The position numbers were made by a program, and so were the translations under genes. The notes under the pieces were generated by a model. It saw only the letters and a program-made list of their open reading frames with translations, was not told the origin of the DNA and did not search any database. A stretch of DNA of 64,000 bases, taken from Micromonospora costi. Its GTDB lineage: Bacteria > Actinomycetota > Actinomycetes > Mycobacteriales > Micromonosporaceae. The stretch lies in contig NZ_RBAN01000001.1 of the NCBI RefSeq assembly GCF_003626655.1, positions 1,054,001 through 1,118,000 on the forward strand. Reading direction: 5' to 3'. Below are positions 56,221 to 64,000 of the stretch, piece by piece. Positions within the stretch are counted from its first letter, which is position 1; each line of letters begins with the position of its first letter.

Positions 56221-57411
56221 CTACGCGTCCCGTGCCGCGGTCTCGGTACCCAGAAGCGCGTCGACGAACTGGGCCGGGTCGAACGGCGCCAGGTCGTCCG
56301 GCCCCTCGCCGAGGCCGACGAGCTTCACCGGGATGCCGAGCTTGCGCTGTACCGCGATCACGATGCCGCCCTTGGCGGTGCCGTCGAGCTTGGTGAGCAC
56401 CACGCCGGTGACGTTGACGACCTCGGTGAACACCCGGGCCTGCTCCAGCCCGTTCTGGCCGGTGGTGGCGTCCAGGATCAGGATGGTCTCGTCGATCGGG
56501 CCGTGCTTCTCCACCACCCGCTTGACCTTGCCGAGCTCGTCCATGAGGCCGACCTTGTTCTGGAGGCGGCCGGCGGTGTCGATCAGCACGGTGTCCACGC
56601 CGGTGTCGATGCCCCGCCGCACGGCGTCGAAGGCGACGCTCGCCGGGTCGGCGCCCTCCGGGCCGCGCACCGTCTCGGCGCCCACGCGGCTCCCCCAGGT
56701 CTCCAGCTGGTCGGCCGCCGCGGCGCGGAACGTGTCGGCCGCGCCCAGGAGCACGCTGCGCCCGTCGGCGACCAGCACCCGGGCGATCTTGCCGCAGGTG
56801 GTGGTCTTGCCGGCGCCGTTCACCCCGACCACCAGCAGCACGGCCGGGACGCCCTCCGCGCCGGCGGTCTTCAGCGAGCGGTCCATGGTCGGGTCGAGCG
56901 CGTTGACCAGCTCGGCCGCGAGCAGCGCCTGCAGCTCACCGGCGGTGCGGGTGCCCAGCACGCGGGTGCGCTCGCGCAACCGGTCGACGATCTCCCGGGT
57001 GGCGTCGACGCCCACGTCGGCGGTGATCAGGCTGTCCTCGATCTCCTCCCAGGTGTCCTCGTCGAGGCGGTCCCGGCTGAGCAGCCCGAGCAGGCCCTTG
57101 CCGAAGACGTTCTGGGAGCGGGACAGCCGAGTGCGCAGCCGCACCAGCCGGCCGGCGGTCGGCTCCGGCACCTCCAGCACCGGCGCCGGGGCCTCCACCA
57201 CGGGCGGCGGCTCGACGAGCACGCCCGTCGAGAGTTCCGCCTCGGGCGCCTCGACCGGCGGGCCGGCCAGGTCCTCCTCCGCCCGTGTCTCGACCTCCGT
57301 CGTCGGTAGCGGTGGCTCCGGGCGGCGGCGCAGGCGCGGCACGACCAGCCCGAGCGTGCCGAGGATCAGCACGCCGAGCAGGGCGAGTGCGATGAGGAGG
57401 TAATCCGTCAT
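56221..57411 (-). CDS. ftsY: SRP receptor FtsY
   Basis: 396 aa. An N-terminal membrane helix (YLLIALALLGVLILGTLGLVV) and acidic A-region (about 30-95) precede the NG domain: VNGAGKTTTCGKIA, DTAGRLQNK and TKLDGTAKGG. The membrane anchor is the actinobacterial form, unlike the soluble E. coli protein. Docks SRP (ffh at 45.4 kb) to SecYEG. The gene is between the smc side and amtB, as in Mycobacterium. Confidence 0.96.
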   Translation of the reverse strand: MTDYLLIALALLGVLILGTLGLVVPRLRRRPEPPLPTTEVETRAEEDLAGPPVEAPEAELSTGVLVEPPPVVEAPAPVLEVPEPTAGRLVRLRTRLSRSQNVFGKGLLGLLSRDRLDEDTWEEIEDSLITADVGVDATREIVDRLRERTRVLGTRTAGELQALLAAELVNALDPTMDRSLKTAGAEGVPAVLLVVGVNGAGKTTTCGKIARVLVADGRSVLLGAADTFRAAAADQLETWGSRVGAETVRGPEGADPASVAFDAVRRGIDTGVDTVLIDTAGRLQNKVGLMDELGKVKRVVEKHGPIDETILILDATTGQNGLEQARVFTEVVNVTGVVLTKLDGTAKGGIVIAVQRKLGIPVKLVGLGEGPDDLAPFDPAQFVDALLGTETAARDA

Positions 57412-57561
57412 GCCGAAATCCTGTCAGATGCCGGCGCGAACGTCCCAGCCACGGCACCCCGGAACACGTCCGGAGACGACGGTAGGCTCGGTCACAGCCA
57501 GCAGTGGTGCGACCGCCGGCCGGGTAGTAAAGATGAAGTCCGCTCATCCCGGAGGTTCGCC

Positions 57562-59274
57562 ATGCCCGCCGCACACCTGCTCATCGGCCCGCTGTTGCGC
57601 CGGGTCGTCGGGACGCGGGCCACCGTCTGGGTCGAAACGGCCGCGCCCGCCGTGGTCACCGTCCGTACCGCCGTCGGCGCCACCGGCACCGCGCCCACCT
57701 TCACGGCGTACGACCACCACTACGCCCTCGTGGTCGTGGAGGGCCTGGAGCCGGACAGCGCCACGACGTACGAGGTGCTCGTCGACGGCGAGGTGGTGTG
57801 GCCGGTGCCCCGCTCCGGCTTCCCCCCGAGCGTGATCCGCACCCGCGCCGCCGACGACCGCGACCAGCCCGTACGGCTGATCTTCGGCTCCTGCCGGGAG
57901 ACCACCCAGCACGCCACGGCCCGCAAGCTGCCCCCGGACGCGCTCGACGCGTACGCCCGGCGGCTCATCGCCGACCCCGACCCGGCCGCGCTGCCCGACC
58001 TGCTGGTGCTGCTCGGTGACCAGGTCTACGCGGACGTCACCTCCCCCACGGTCCGCCGGCTGCTGCGCCGGCGCCGGCGCCGGCCGCGTGGCGCGCCGGC
58101 CGACCAGGTGGTGAGCTTCGACGAGTACACGAAGCTCTACCTCGAGTCGTGGCGCGACCCGGAGATCCGCTGGCTGCTCTCCACCGTGCCGAGCGTGATG
58201 ATCTTCGACGACCACGAGATCATCGACGACTGGAACACCTCCGCCTCGTGGCGCGACGACGCCCGCCGCCAGCCCTGGTGGGCCGAGCGGATCGGCAGCG
58301 GCCTCGCCTCGTACTGGGTCTACCAGCACCTGGGCAACCTCACCCCGGACGAGATCGCCACCGACCCGGTCTTCGCGAAGGTCAGCGCCGCCGAGGACGC
58401 CACCGGCGTGCTGCGGGAGTTCGGGCAGCGGGTCGACCAGGAGTCCGACCTCGCCCACGACACCGAGCGCTGGCGGGCCGTGCAGTACCAGTGGAGCTAC
58501 GCGCTGGATCTCGGCCGGACCCGGCTCGTCATGCTGGACAACCGGTGCAGCCGGGTGCTCGAGCCCGGCAACCGGGCCATGCTGCCCCCGGGCGAGTGGT
58601 CCTGGTTCCTCGACCAGGTGCACGGCGTCTACGACCACCTGGTGGTCGGCGCCTCGCTGCCCTGGCTGCTGCCGCCCGGCATCCACCACGTGGAGGCGTG
58701 GAACGAGAAGCTGGCGGACTCCCCGCGCCCGTGGGTCGGCCGGATCTCCGAGAAGCTGCGCCGGGCGCTCGACCTGGAGCACTGGGCGGCGTTCCGCCGC
58801 TCGTTCGAGGGGCTCGGCGCCACGTTCGCCCGCATCGGCAGCGGCACGCCGGGGACGCCGGGCGACCGGGTGGGCGCCGGTCCGGCGTACGCCCCGCCCG
58901 CGTCGATCAGCGTGCTCTCCGGTGACGTGCACCACTCGTACGTGGCCCGGGCGCGCTTCGACGACCCCGCGGTGACCACGCCGGTGCACCAGCTCACCTG
59001 CTCGCCGATCCACAACCAGGTTCCGGCCGGGATGCGCCCGCTGATGCGGCTCGGCTGGTCACCCGGCCCGGCGGGCGCCACCTGGGCGCTGGCGCGCTCG
59101 GCCGGGGTGCGCCGCCCCGGCGTGCGCTGGCGCAAGCTGGCCGGCCCGTACTTCGGCAACGCGGTGGCCACGCTCGTGCACCGGGGCCGGAAGGCGGAGG
59201 TGACCGTCGAGGGCACCACGGGGGACGGGCACCTCCGGCCGGTGATGCGGCAGCGGCTGACCGACGGTTCCTGA
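57562..59274 (+). CDS. PhoD-like alkaline phosphatase/metallophosphatase
   Basis: 570 aa. An N-terminal Fn3-like domain (about 1-95) precedes the metallophosphatase domain: IFGSCRE, LLGDQVYADV, MIFDDHEIIDDW, and LSGDVHHSY near the C-terminus. No Tat or Sec signal is visible, unlike secreted PhoD, so the enzyme is probably cytoplasmic. GGAGG is 6 nt before the ATG. It is divergent from ftsY and followed by marR. Confidence 0.9.
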   Translation: MPAAHLLIGPLLRRVVGTRATVWVETAAPAVVTVRTAVGATGTAPTFTAYDHHYALVVVEGLEPDSATTYEVLVDGEVVWPVPRSGFPPSVIRTRAADDRDQPVRLIFGSCRETTQHATARKLPPDALDAYARRLIADPDPAALPDLLVLLGDQVYADVTSPTVRRLLRRRRRRPRGAPADQVVSFDEYTKLYLESWRDPEIRWLLSTVPSVMIFDDHEIIDDWNTSASWRDDARRQPWWAERIGSGLASYWVYQHLGNLTPDEIATDPVFAKVSAAEDATGVLREFGQRVDQESDLAHDTERWRAVQYQWSYALDLGRTRLVMLDNRCSRVLEPGNRAMLPPGEWSWFLDQVHGVYDHLVVGASLPWLLPPGIHHVEAWNEKLADSPRPWVGRISEKLRRALDLEHWAAFRRSFEGLGATFARIGSGTPGTPGDRVGAGPAYAPPASISVLSGDVHHSYVARARFDDPAVTTPVHQLTCSPIHNQVPAGMRPLMRLGWSPGPAGATWALARSAGVRRPGVRWRKLAGPYFGNAVATLVHRGRKAEVTVEGTTGDGHLRPVMRQRLTDGS

Positions 59275-59296
59275 CGCGGACCGTACCCTCTACGGC

Positions 59297-59734
59297 GTGG
59301 ACGAGCAGGCGGAGACGCTGCGCGAGGTCGAGCACGAGTTGACCGCGCTGTTGCGGCGCGGGCGGGCGGTTTCCTGGGAGGTCGCCCGTGAGGTGCACCC
59401 GAACCTGGAGCCGAACGCGTACGGGCTGCTGCTCTGGCTGCGCCGCTACGAGTCGGTCCGGCTGACCGACCTGGCCGCCCGGCTGGGCATCGGCAAGGGC
59501 ACCCTGAGCCGGCAGATCCGCGCGCTGGAGGCGCTCGGCCTGGTGCGCCGGGCGCCGGACCCGAGCGACCGGCGCGCCTCCCAGCTGAGTCTCACCGAGG
59601 AGGGGCAGCAGCGGTTCGACGCGGCGCGGGCGGCCCGGCTGGGGCACATCCGGCGGGTGCTGGAGAGCTGGCCGGCCCACGACGTCGCCGAGTTCGGCCG
59701 GTTGCTGGCCCGGTTCAACGACGCCTGGTCCTGA
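59297..59734 (+). CDS. MarR-family regulator
   Basis: 145 aa winged helix: VREV-type N-terminal helices, DLAARLGIGKGTLSRQIRALEALGLVRRAPDPSDRRASQLSLTEEG is the recognition helix and wing, and the C-terminal helix gives dimerisation. The GTG start is 22 bp after the phosphatase stop. The palindromes at 59819-59859, between this gene and the MFS gene, are its likely targets. Confidence 0.94.
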   Translation: MDEQAETLREVEHELTALLRRGRAVSWEVAREVHPNLEPNAYGLLLWLRRYESVRLTDLAARLGIGKGTLSRQIRALEALGLVRRAPDPSDRRASQLSLTEEGQQRFDAARAARLGHIRRVLESWPAHDVAEFGRLLARFNDAWS

Positions 59735-59818
59735 CGGCTGGTCCGGGCGCCAGGCGGCGGGCGGCGGCGCCCGCCGGGGGCGCTGACGGGGCGGAATATC
59801 CGGGACGTCCGGTTAGTT

Positions 59819-59859
59819 GTTGCTTCAGGCAACCAACCCGTACGGTTGCCTCGGGCAAC
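59819..59859. promoter_or_regulatory. Two MarR-type operators upstream of MFS gene
   Basis: GTTGCTTCAGGCAAC (59819-59833) and GTTGCCTCGGGCAAC (59845-59859) are 15-bp palindromes with GTTGC/GCAAC arms, centres 26 bp apart, nearly on the same face of the helix (2.5 turns). They occupy the MFS gene's promoter region, fitting repression by the adjacent MarR. Confidence 0.8.
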
Positions 59860-59931
59860 TTGCGGACGTGGCCCGGACGTCACACCCGCCGTCCGACGTT
59901 TCCCTTCGTCTTCTCCCCGGAGGCTGCCACG

Positions 59932-61533
59932 ATGACCCAGGCGACAGCGCCCTCCCGCGCGACCGCCCTGACCATGACCCACCGGCAGGTGCTGGAGGCC
60001 CTCTCCGGCCTGCTCCTGGGCATGTTCGTCGCGATCCTCTCCTCGACGGTCGTCTCGAACGCGCTGCCGCGGATCATCACCGAGCTCGGCGGCGGCCAGT
60101 CCGCGTACACCTGGGTGGTCACGTCGGCGCTGCTGGCGACCACCGCGACCACCCCCATCTGGGGCAAGCTCGCCGACCTGACCAGCAAGAAGGTCCTGGT
60201 CCAGGTGGCGTTGCTGATCTACGTGCTCGGCTCGGTGCTGGCCGGCGCCGCCCAGGGCACCGGCGAGCTGATCGCCTGCCGGGTGCTGCAGGGCGTCGGC
60301 GCCGGGGGTCTCACCGCGCTGGCGCAGGTGATCATGGCGACGATGATCGCGCCGCGCGAGCGCGGCCGGTACAGCGGCTACCTCGGCGCCGTGATGGCCG
60401 TCGGCACGATCGGCGGCCCGCTGGTCGGCGGCGTCATCGTCGACACCTCCTGGCTCGGCTGGCGCTGGTGCTTCTACGTCGGCGTGCCGTTCGCCGTGGC
60501 CGCCCTCGTGGTGCTCCAGAAGACGCTGAACCTGCCGGTGGTCCGGCGCAAGGCACAGATCGACTGGTGGGGCGCCACCCTCATCACCGCCGCCGTGTCG
60601 GTGCTGCTGATCTGGGTCTCCCTCGCCGGCGACCAGTTCGCCTGGCTGTCCCTGCCGACGGTGGCCATGGTGGGCGGCGCGCTGCTGCTCGGCGCCCTCG
60701 CGATCCGCGTCGAGACCCGGGCCGCCGAGCCGATGATCCCGCCGCGCCTGTTCCGTTCCCGGACCATCGCCCTCGCCACCGTCGCCAGCGTGGCGGTCGG
60801 TGTCGGCATGTTCGGCGCCTCGGTCTTCCTCGGCCAGTACTTCCAGATCAGCCGCGGGCAGAGCCCCACGATGTCCGGCCTCATGACGCTGCCGATGATC
60901 CTCGGCCTGCTGGTCTCGTCGACCCTGACCGGGCGCGTGATCACCCGGACCGGCCGCTGGAAGCGGTACCTGGTCACCGGTTCGGCGCTGCTCACCGCCG
61001 GCTTCGCGCTGATGGGCACGCTGCGCGCCGACACCAGCTTCACGCTCCTGAGCGTGTACATGGCCCTCATCGGGGTCGGCCTCGGCATGACCATGCAGAA
61101 CCTGGTGCTGGCGGTGCAGAACACCGTGGGCGCGCACGAACTGGGCGTGGCCAGCTCGGTGGTGGCGTTCTTCCGCAGCCTGGGCGGCGCGATCGGCGTG
61201 TCCGCGCTCGGCGCGGTGCTCGCGCACAAGGTCACGAACTACCTGGCCGAGGGCATGGGACGGCTCGGCGTACCGGCCTCCGGCTCCGGCGGCGGAGGCG
61301 CGCTGCCCGACGTCCACACGCTGCCCGCCCCGGTCCGCGCCGTCGTGGAGAGCGCGTACGGGCACGGCGCCGGCGACATCTTCCTCGCCGCGGCACCGCT
61401 CGCGCTGATCGCGCTCATCGCCGTGAGCTTCATCAAGGAGGTGCCGCTGCGCCGGCACAACGCCGACGCCCCCGGCGTTGCACCTGAACGGGAGTCGACC
61501 GTCACCGTCGCCGCCGGGCGTACGGCCGAGTGA
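59932..61533 (+). CDS. MFS multidrug transporter, DHA2 (14-helix) type
   Basis: 533 aa. It has 14 predicted helices; motif A is GKLADLTSKK, and motif C is seen around GGPLVGGVIVDTSWLGWRW. The family expels drugs with proton exchange. The ATG follows GGAGG by 8 nt. It is controlled, by inference, by the MarR gene upstream and its twin operators. A universal stress protein gene follows 11 bp downstream. Confidence 0.94.
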   Translation: MTQATAPSRATALTMTHRQVLEALSGLLLGMFVAILSSTVVSNALPRIITELGGGQSAYTWVVTSALLATTATTPIWGKLADLTSKKVLVQVALLIYVLGSVLAGAAQGTGELIACRVLQGVGAGGLTALAQVIMATMIAPRERGRYSGYLGAVMAVGTIGGPLVGGVIVDTSWLGWRWCFYVGVPFAVAALVVLQKTLNLPVVRRKAQIDWWGATLITAAVSVLLIWVSLAGDQFAWLSLPTVAMVGGALLLGALAIRVETRAAEPMIPPRLFRSRTIALATVASVAVGVGMFGASVFLGQYFQISRGQSPTMSGLMTLPMILGLLVSSTLTGRVITRTGRWKRYLVTGSALLTAGFALMGTLRADTSFTLLSVYMALIGVGLGMTMQNLVLAVQNTVGAHELGVASSVVAFFRSLGGAIGVSALGAVLAHKVTNYLAEGMGRLGVPASGSGGGGALPDVHTLPAPVRAVVESAYGHGAGDIFLAAAPLALIALIAVSFIKEVPLRRHNADAPGVAPERESTVTVAAGRTAE

Positions 61534-61544
61534 GGGAGAGGATC

Positions 61545-62039
61545 ATGAGCGTCGGAGCGCCCGACCGCGAGGAGTACGGCCCGCAGGCCCGGCCGCTGCC
61601 GTTCGAGCGCGGCACGGACGGCCCCCGGGTGGTCCTCGTCGGTGTGGACGGCACCCGCACGTCGGAGCGGGCCGGCTCGTACGCGGCCGGCCTGGCCCGC
61701 CGGCAGGGTGCGGCACTCGTGGTCGTCTTCGTGAACTCGCCGAACGGCCTCACCGCCCTGCTGCCCGGCGTGGACGCCGGTGCGGTGCAGCGCACCCAGG
61801 ACGAGCTGACCGCTGAGATCCGCAAGGAGATCCAGCGCGGCGCCCGGGAACTGGGCCTGCCGATCACGTTCGTGTGCCGCCGGGGCGACCCGTACGTCGA
61901 GCTGCGCGACGCCGCCGACGAGTTCCAGGCGGACATGGTGGTCGTGGGCGCGTCGGAGCAGGCCGGTCACCGCCTGGTCGGCTCCGTCGCCACCCGGCTG
62001 GTGCGCACCGGCCGGTGGCCCGTCGTCGTGGTGCCCTGA
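61545..62039 (+). CDS. Universal stress protein (UspA family)
   Basis: 164 aa with VVLVGVDGTRTSERAG at the first strand and the ATP-binding GxxGxxxxxxxxxG(S/T)-type GASEQAGHRLVGSVATRLVRTGRWPVVVVP at the end. The N-terminal 25 residues are an extension. The ATG follows GGGAGAGG and is 11 bp from the MFS stop, suggesting co-transcription. Confidence 0.92.
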   Translation: MSVGAPDREEYGPQARPLPFERGTDGPRVVLVGVDGTRTSERAGSYAAGLARRQGAALVVVFVNSPNGLTALLPGVDAGAVQRTQDELTAEIRKEIQRGARELGLPITFVCRRGDPYVELRDAADEFQADMVVVGASEQAGHRLVGSVATRLVRTGRWPVVVVP

Positions 62040-62085
62040 CAAACCCCGTCGCGGATTGTCGGGGCGACCGGCCAGTATGTCCGGC

Positions 62086-62607
62086 ATGACGTGGACCGCA
62101 CCGAGCATCACCCGCACCCCTGAGATCAGCGTCGGCGACGAGCGCGCCATGCTCGAGAGCTGGCTCGACTACCACCGGCAGACCCTGCTGCTCAAATGCG
62201 CGGGCCTGACCGCCGAGCAGTTGCGCACGGCCAGCGTCGAGCCGTCCGGGCTGACCCTGCTGGGGCTGGTCCGCCACCTGGCCGAGGTGGAGGCCTGGTG
62301 GTTCCGGGAGAACTTCGCCGGGCAGGACGTGGACTACCCCTACTACACGCCCGAGCACCCGGACGCCGACCACGACGTCAGCCAGGCCGACGCCGAGGCC
62401 GACTTCGCGACCTTCCACCGGGAGGTCGAGCTGGCGCGGGCGGCCGCGGCCGGCCGCTCGCTCGACGAGACCTTCACCGAGATCGGCCCGAAGAAGCGCA
62501 CGTTCAACCTGCGCTGGGTATTCGTGCACATGATCGAGGAGTACGCCCGGCACAACGGCCACGCCGACCTCATCCGGGAACGCATCGACGGGGTCACCGG
62601 GGAGTGA
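62086..62607 (+). CDS. DinB/DUF664-family protein
   Basis: 173 aa four-helix bundle with LESWLDYHRQTLLLKCAGLTAEQL, LLGLVRHLAEVEAWWFRENF and VFVHMIEEYARHNGHADLIRE, in which the His residues are candidates for the family's metal site. Many actinobacterial members are mycothiol- or bacillithiol-dependent transferases; which applies is unknown. ATG at 62086 is preferred; another in-frame ATG is at 62077. Confidence 0.9.
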   Translation: MTWTAPSITRTPEISVGDERAMLESWLDYHRQTLLLKCAGLTAEQLRTASVEPSGLTLLGLVRHLAEVEAWWFRENFAGQDVDYPYYTPEHPDADHDVSQADAEADFATFHREVELARAAAAGRSLDETFTEIGPKKRTFNLRWVFVHMIEEYARHNGHADLIRERIDGVTGE

Positions 62608-62626
62608 CCGGCGCAGCCCGCCCGGC

Positions 62627-63247
62627 TCAGTACGCCAGCGCCGCCCGCAGGTAGCGCAGGTCCCCGGCGCCGGTCCAGCGGTGGGCGGAGAGCCCCGCGG
62701 CCCGGGCCCCGCGCACCGACCAGTCCTCGTCGTCGGTGAAGAGCACCCGGTCCGGCGGGGTGGCCACCGCCACGCAGGCGGCCTGGAAGTACTCCTTGGC
62801 GGGCTTGTTCACGCCGAGCCGGTACGAGTTGACCACCGCGTCGAACTCGTCGGTGAGGCCGAGCGCCGCGAGGTCGTCGTCGAGCCGGTCGGTGGCGTTC
62901 GTGGCCAGACCGACCCGGATGCCAGCGGCCCGCGCCTCCCGGACGAACGCGAGCACGTCGGCGTCCACCTCGCCCCGGTACCGCTGCCACTCCTCGACGG
63001 CGGCCCGGGCCCGCTCGGCGCCGCCGGCGGGGTCGGCCAGCGCGTCGACCACGCTGGTCATCCAGTCGGCGTGGCTCACCTGGCCGGTGAGCACGGGCTG
63101 GAGCCGCCCCCACTGCATCGCGATCTCGGTGAGCACGCCCTCGGCGAGGCCGTAGCGCCGCTCGACGCCGGCGGCCACCGCCGGGTCCCACCGGCGCAGC
63201 ACACCGTCGAAGTCCACCAGCAGCGCCGTCGCCCGTTCCCGACTCAC
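62627..63247 (-). CDS. HAD-superfamily hydrolase
   Basis: 206 aa. Motif [13 protein letters not shown] (D-x-D), motif II LATNATD, motif III around NKPAKEYFQ and motif [20 protein letters not shown]. It probably dephosphorylates a small molecule; the substrate is unknown. The start overlaps the smc stop by 4 nt, so it may be translated with smc. Confidence 0.92.
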   Translation of the reverse strand: MSRERATALLVDFDGVLRRWDPAVAAGVERRYGLAEGVLTEIAMQWGRLQPVLTGQVSHADWMTSVVDALADPAGGAERARAAVEEWQRYRGEVDADVLAFVREARAAGIRVGLATNATDRLDDDLAALGLTDEFDAVVNSYRLGVNKPAKEYFQAACVAVATPPDRVLFTDDEDWSVRGARAAGLSAHRWTGAGDLRYLRAALAY

Positions 63248-64000
63248 TCGTCCCTCTCCTGCCCGTCCTCCGCGGCCCGGTTGAGCCGCTGGCTGATCAC
63301 CTGGGTGACCCCGCCCCGCATGGTCACCCCGTACAGCGCGTCGGCGACCTCCATGGTCCGCTTCTGGTGCGTGATGACGATCAGCTGGCTCTTCTCCCGC
63401 AGTTGCGCCAGGAGCGTGATGAGCCGGCCCAGGTTCACGTCGTCGAGCGCCGCCTCCACCTCGTCCATGATGTAGAACGGGCTGGGCCGCGCGCGGAAGA
63501 TCGCCACGAGCATGGCCACCGCGGTGAGCGACCGCTCGCCGCCGGAGAGCAGCGACAGACGCTTGATCTTCTTGCCCGGGGGCCGGGCCTCGACCTCCAC
63601 GCCGGTGGTGAGCAGGTCGTCCGGGTCGGTGAGCACCAGCCGCCCCTCGCCGCCCGGGAAGAGGACTTCGAAGACCTGCTCGAACTCGCGCGCGGTGTCG
63701 GCGAACGCGCTCGCGAAGACCTCCAGGATCCGGTCGTTGACGTCCTTGACGACGGTCAGCAGGTCCCGGCGGGTGGCCTTCAGGTCCTCCAGCTGCTCGG
63801 AGAGGAACTTGTAGCGCTCCTCCAGGGCCGCGAACTCCTCCAGCGCGAGGGGGTTCACCTTGCCGAGCAGGGCCAGCTCGCGTTCGGCCTTGGCGGCCCG
63901 CTTCTCCTGCACGGGACGCTCGTAGCGCACCGGCTCCGGCACCGGCAGGCCGTCCCGCTCGGCGGCCGCGACGTCGGCCTGGGTGGGCGGGACGGGTTGG
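63244..64000 (-). CDS. smc: Chromosome segregation protein SMC, C-terminal part (5' end outside window)
   Basis: The C-terminal lobe of SMC: ends of the coiled coil ([40 protein letters not shown]), signature [21 protein letters not shown], Walker [13 protein letters not shown] and [23 protein letters not shown] condenses and segregates the chromosome with ScpA/B. The N-terminal Walker A, hinge and first coil lie beyond the right edge. ftsY and amtB nearby match the Mycobacterium order. Confidence 0.96.
   Translation of the reverse strand, partial: QPVPPTQADVAAAERDGLPVPEPVRYERPVQEKRAAKAERELALLGKVNPLALEEFAALEERYKFLSEQLEDLKATRRDLLTVVKDVNDRILEVFASAFADTAREFEQVFEVLFPGGEGRLVLTDPDDLLTTGVEVEARPPGKKIKRLSLLSGGERSLTAVAMLVAIFRARPSPFYIMDEVEAALDDVNLGRLITLLAQLREKSQLIVITHQKRTMEVADALYGVTMRGGVTQVISQRLNRAAEDGQERDE

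Overview
The window is a stretch of very GC-rich actinobacterial chromosome. Gene content and order match the conserved core block that in Mycobacterium runs from dxr to smc (recalled gene order; no search was run). GTG starts, leaderless-looking starts, a GlnR-type operator and long Pro/Arg/Asp-rich extensions on core proteins fit a Micromonosporaceae member, probably Micromonospora or a close relative. No rRNA, tRNA, CRISPR array, transposase or prophage was recognised. Both ends are cut inside genes: a fused ABC exporter on the left and smc on the right.

Layout. 1-2.4 kb: ABC exporter. 2.4-2.9 kb: non-coding, two palindromic repeats. 2.9-9.7 kb: isoprenoid cluster dxr-rip1-ispG, with a divergent MFS/PadR pair set between ispG and its usual GNAT partner. 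9.7-13.2 kb: small membrane protein, GNAT, MMPL transporter. 13.4-17.2 kb: phytoene-dehydrogenase-like oxidoreductase, a metallo-beta-lactamase/Rieske fusion and a DUF2631 membrane protein. 17.3-24.9 kb: DivIVA-like protein, rlmN, cdsA, frr, pyrH, tsf, rpsB. 25.2-32.9 kb: Pro-rich membrane protein, then yraN-comM-dprA-xerC, an aminotransferase and an M23 protein. 33-35 kb: methyltransferase and sulfite-oxidase-like enzyme. 35.2-41.2 kb: DUF2469, rnhB, Nudix, two signal peptidases, rplS, trmD, rimM, khpA, rpsP. 41.4-47 kb: DUF402, proS, amidohydrolase, Uma2, ffh. 47.2-50.8 kb: two-component system and ABC transporter in one run. 50.9-57.4 kb: amtB-glnK-glnD behind a GlnR box, a phosphotransferase, ftsY. 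57.5-64 kb: PhoD-like phosphatase, MarR/MFS pair, universal stress protein, DinB-like protein, HAD hydrolase, smc.

Functional links. dxr and ispG are two MEP-pathway steps around the Rip1 site-2 protease. rpsB-tsf, pyrH-frr, rpsP-khpA-rimM-trmD-rplS, ffh and ftsY are translation, RNA-modification and protein-export functions, and the signal peptidases act after SRP/Sec targeting. AmtB, PII and GlnD form the ammonium uptake and nitrogen-sensing module. PadR/MFS and MarR/MFS are two transporter units, each with clear palindromic operators.

The most unusual non-coding signal is a family of nine intergenic palindromes of about 60-85 bp (three arm-sequence classes, each with GATC near the outer ends). 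Class 1 arms are markedly AT-richer than their surroundings. They occur between convergent, divergent and co-directional genes, and one supplies the last codons of a methyltransferase. No complete novel biological system was identified.
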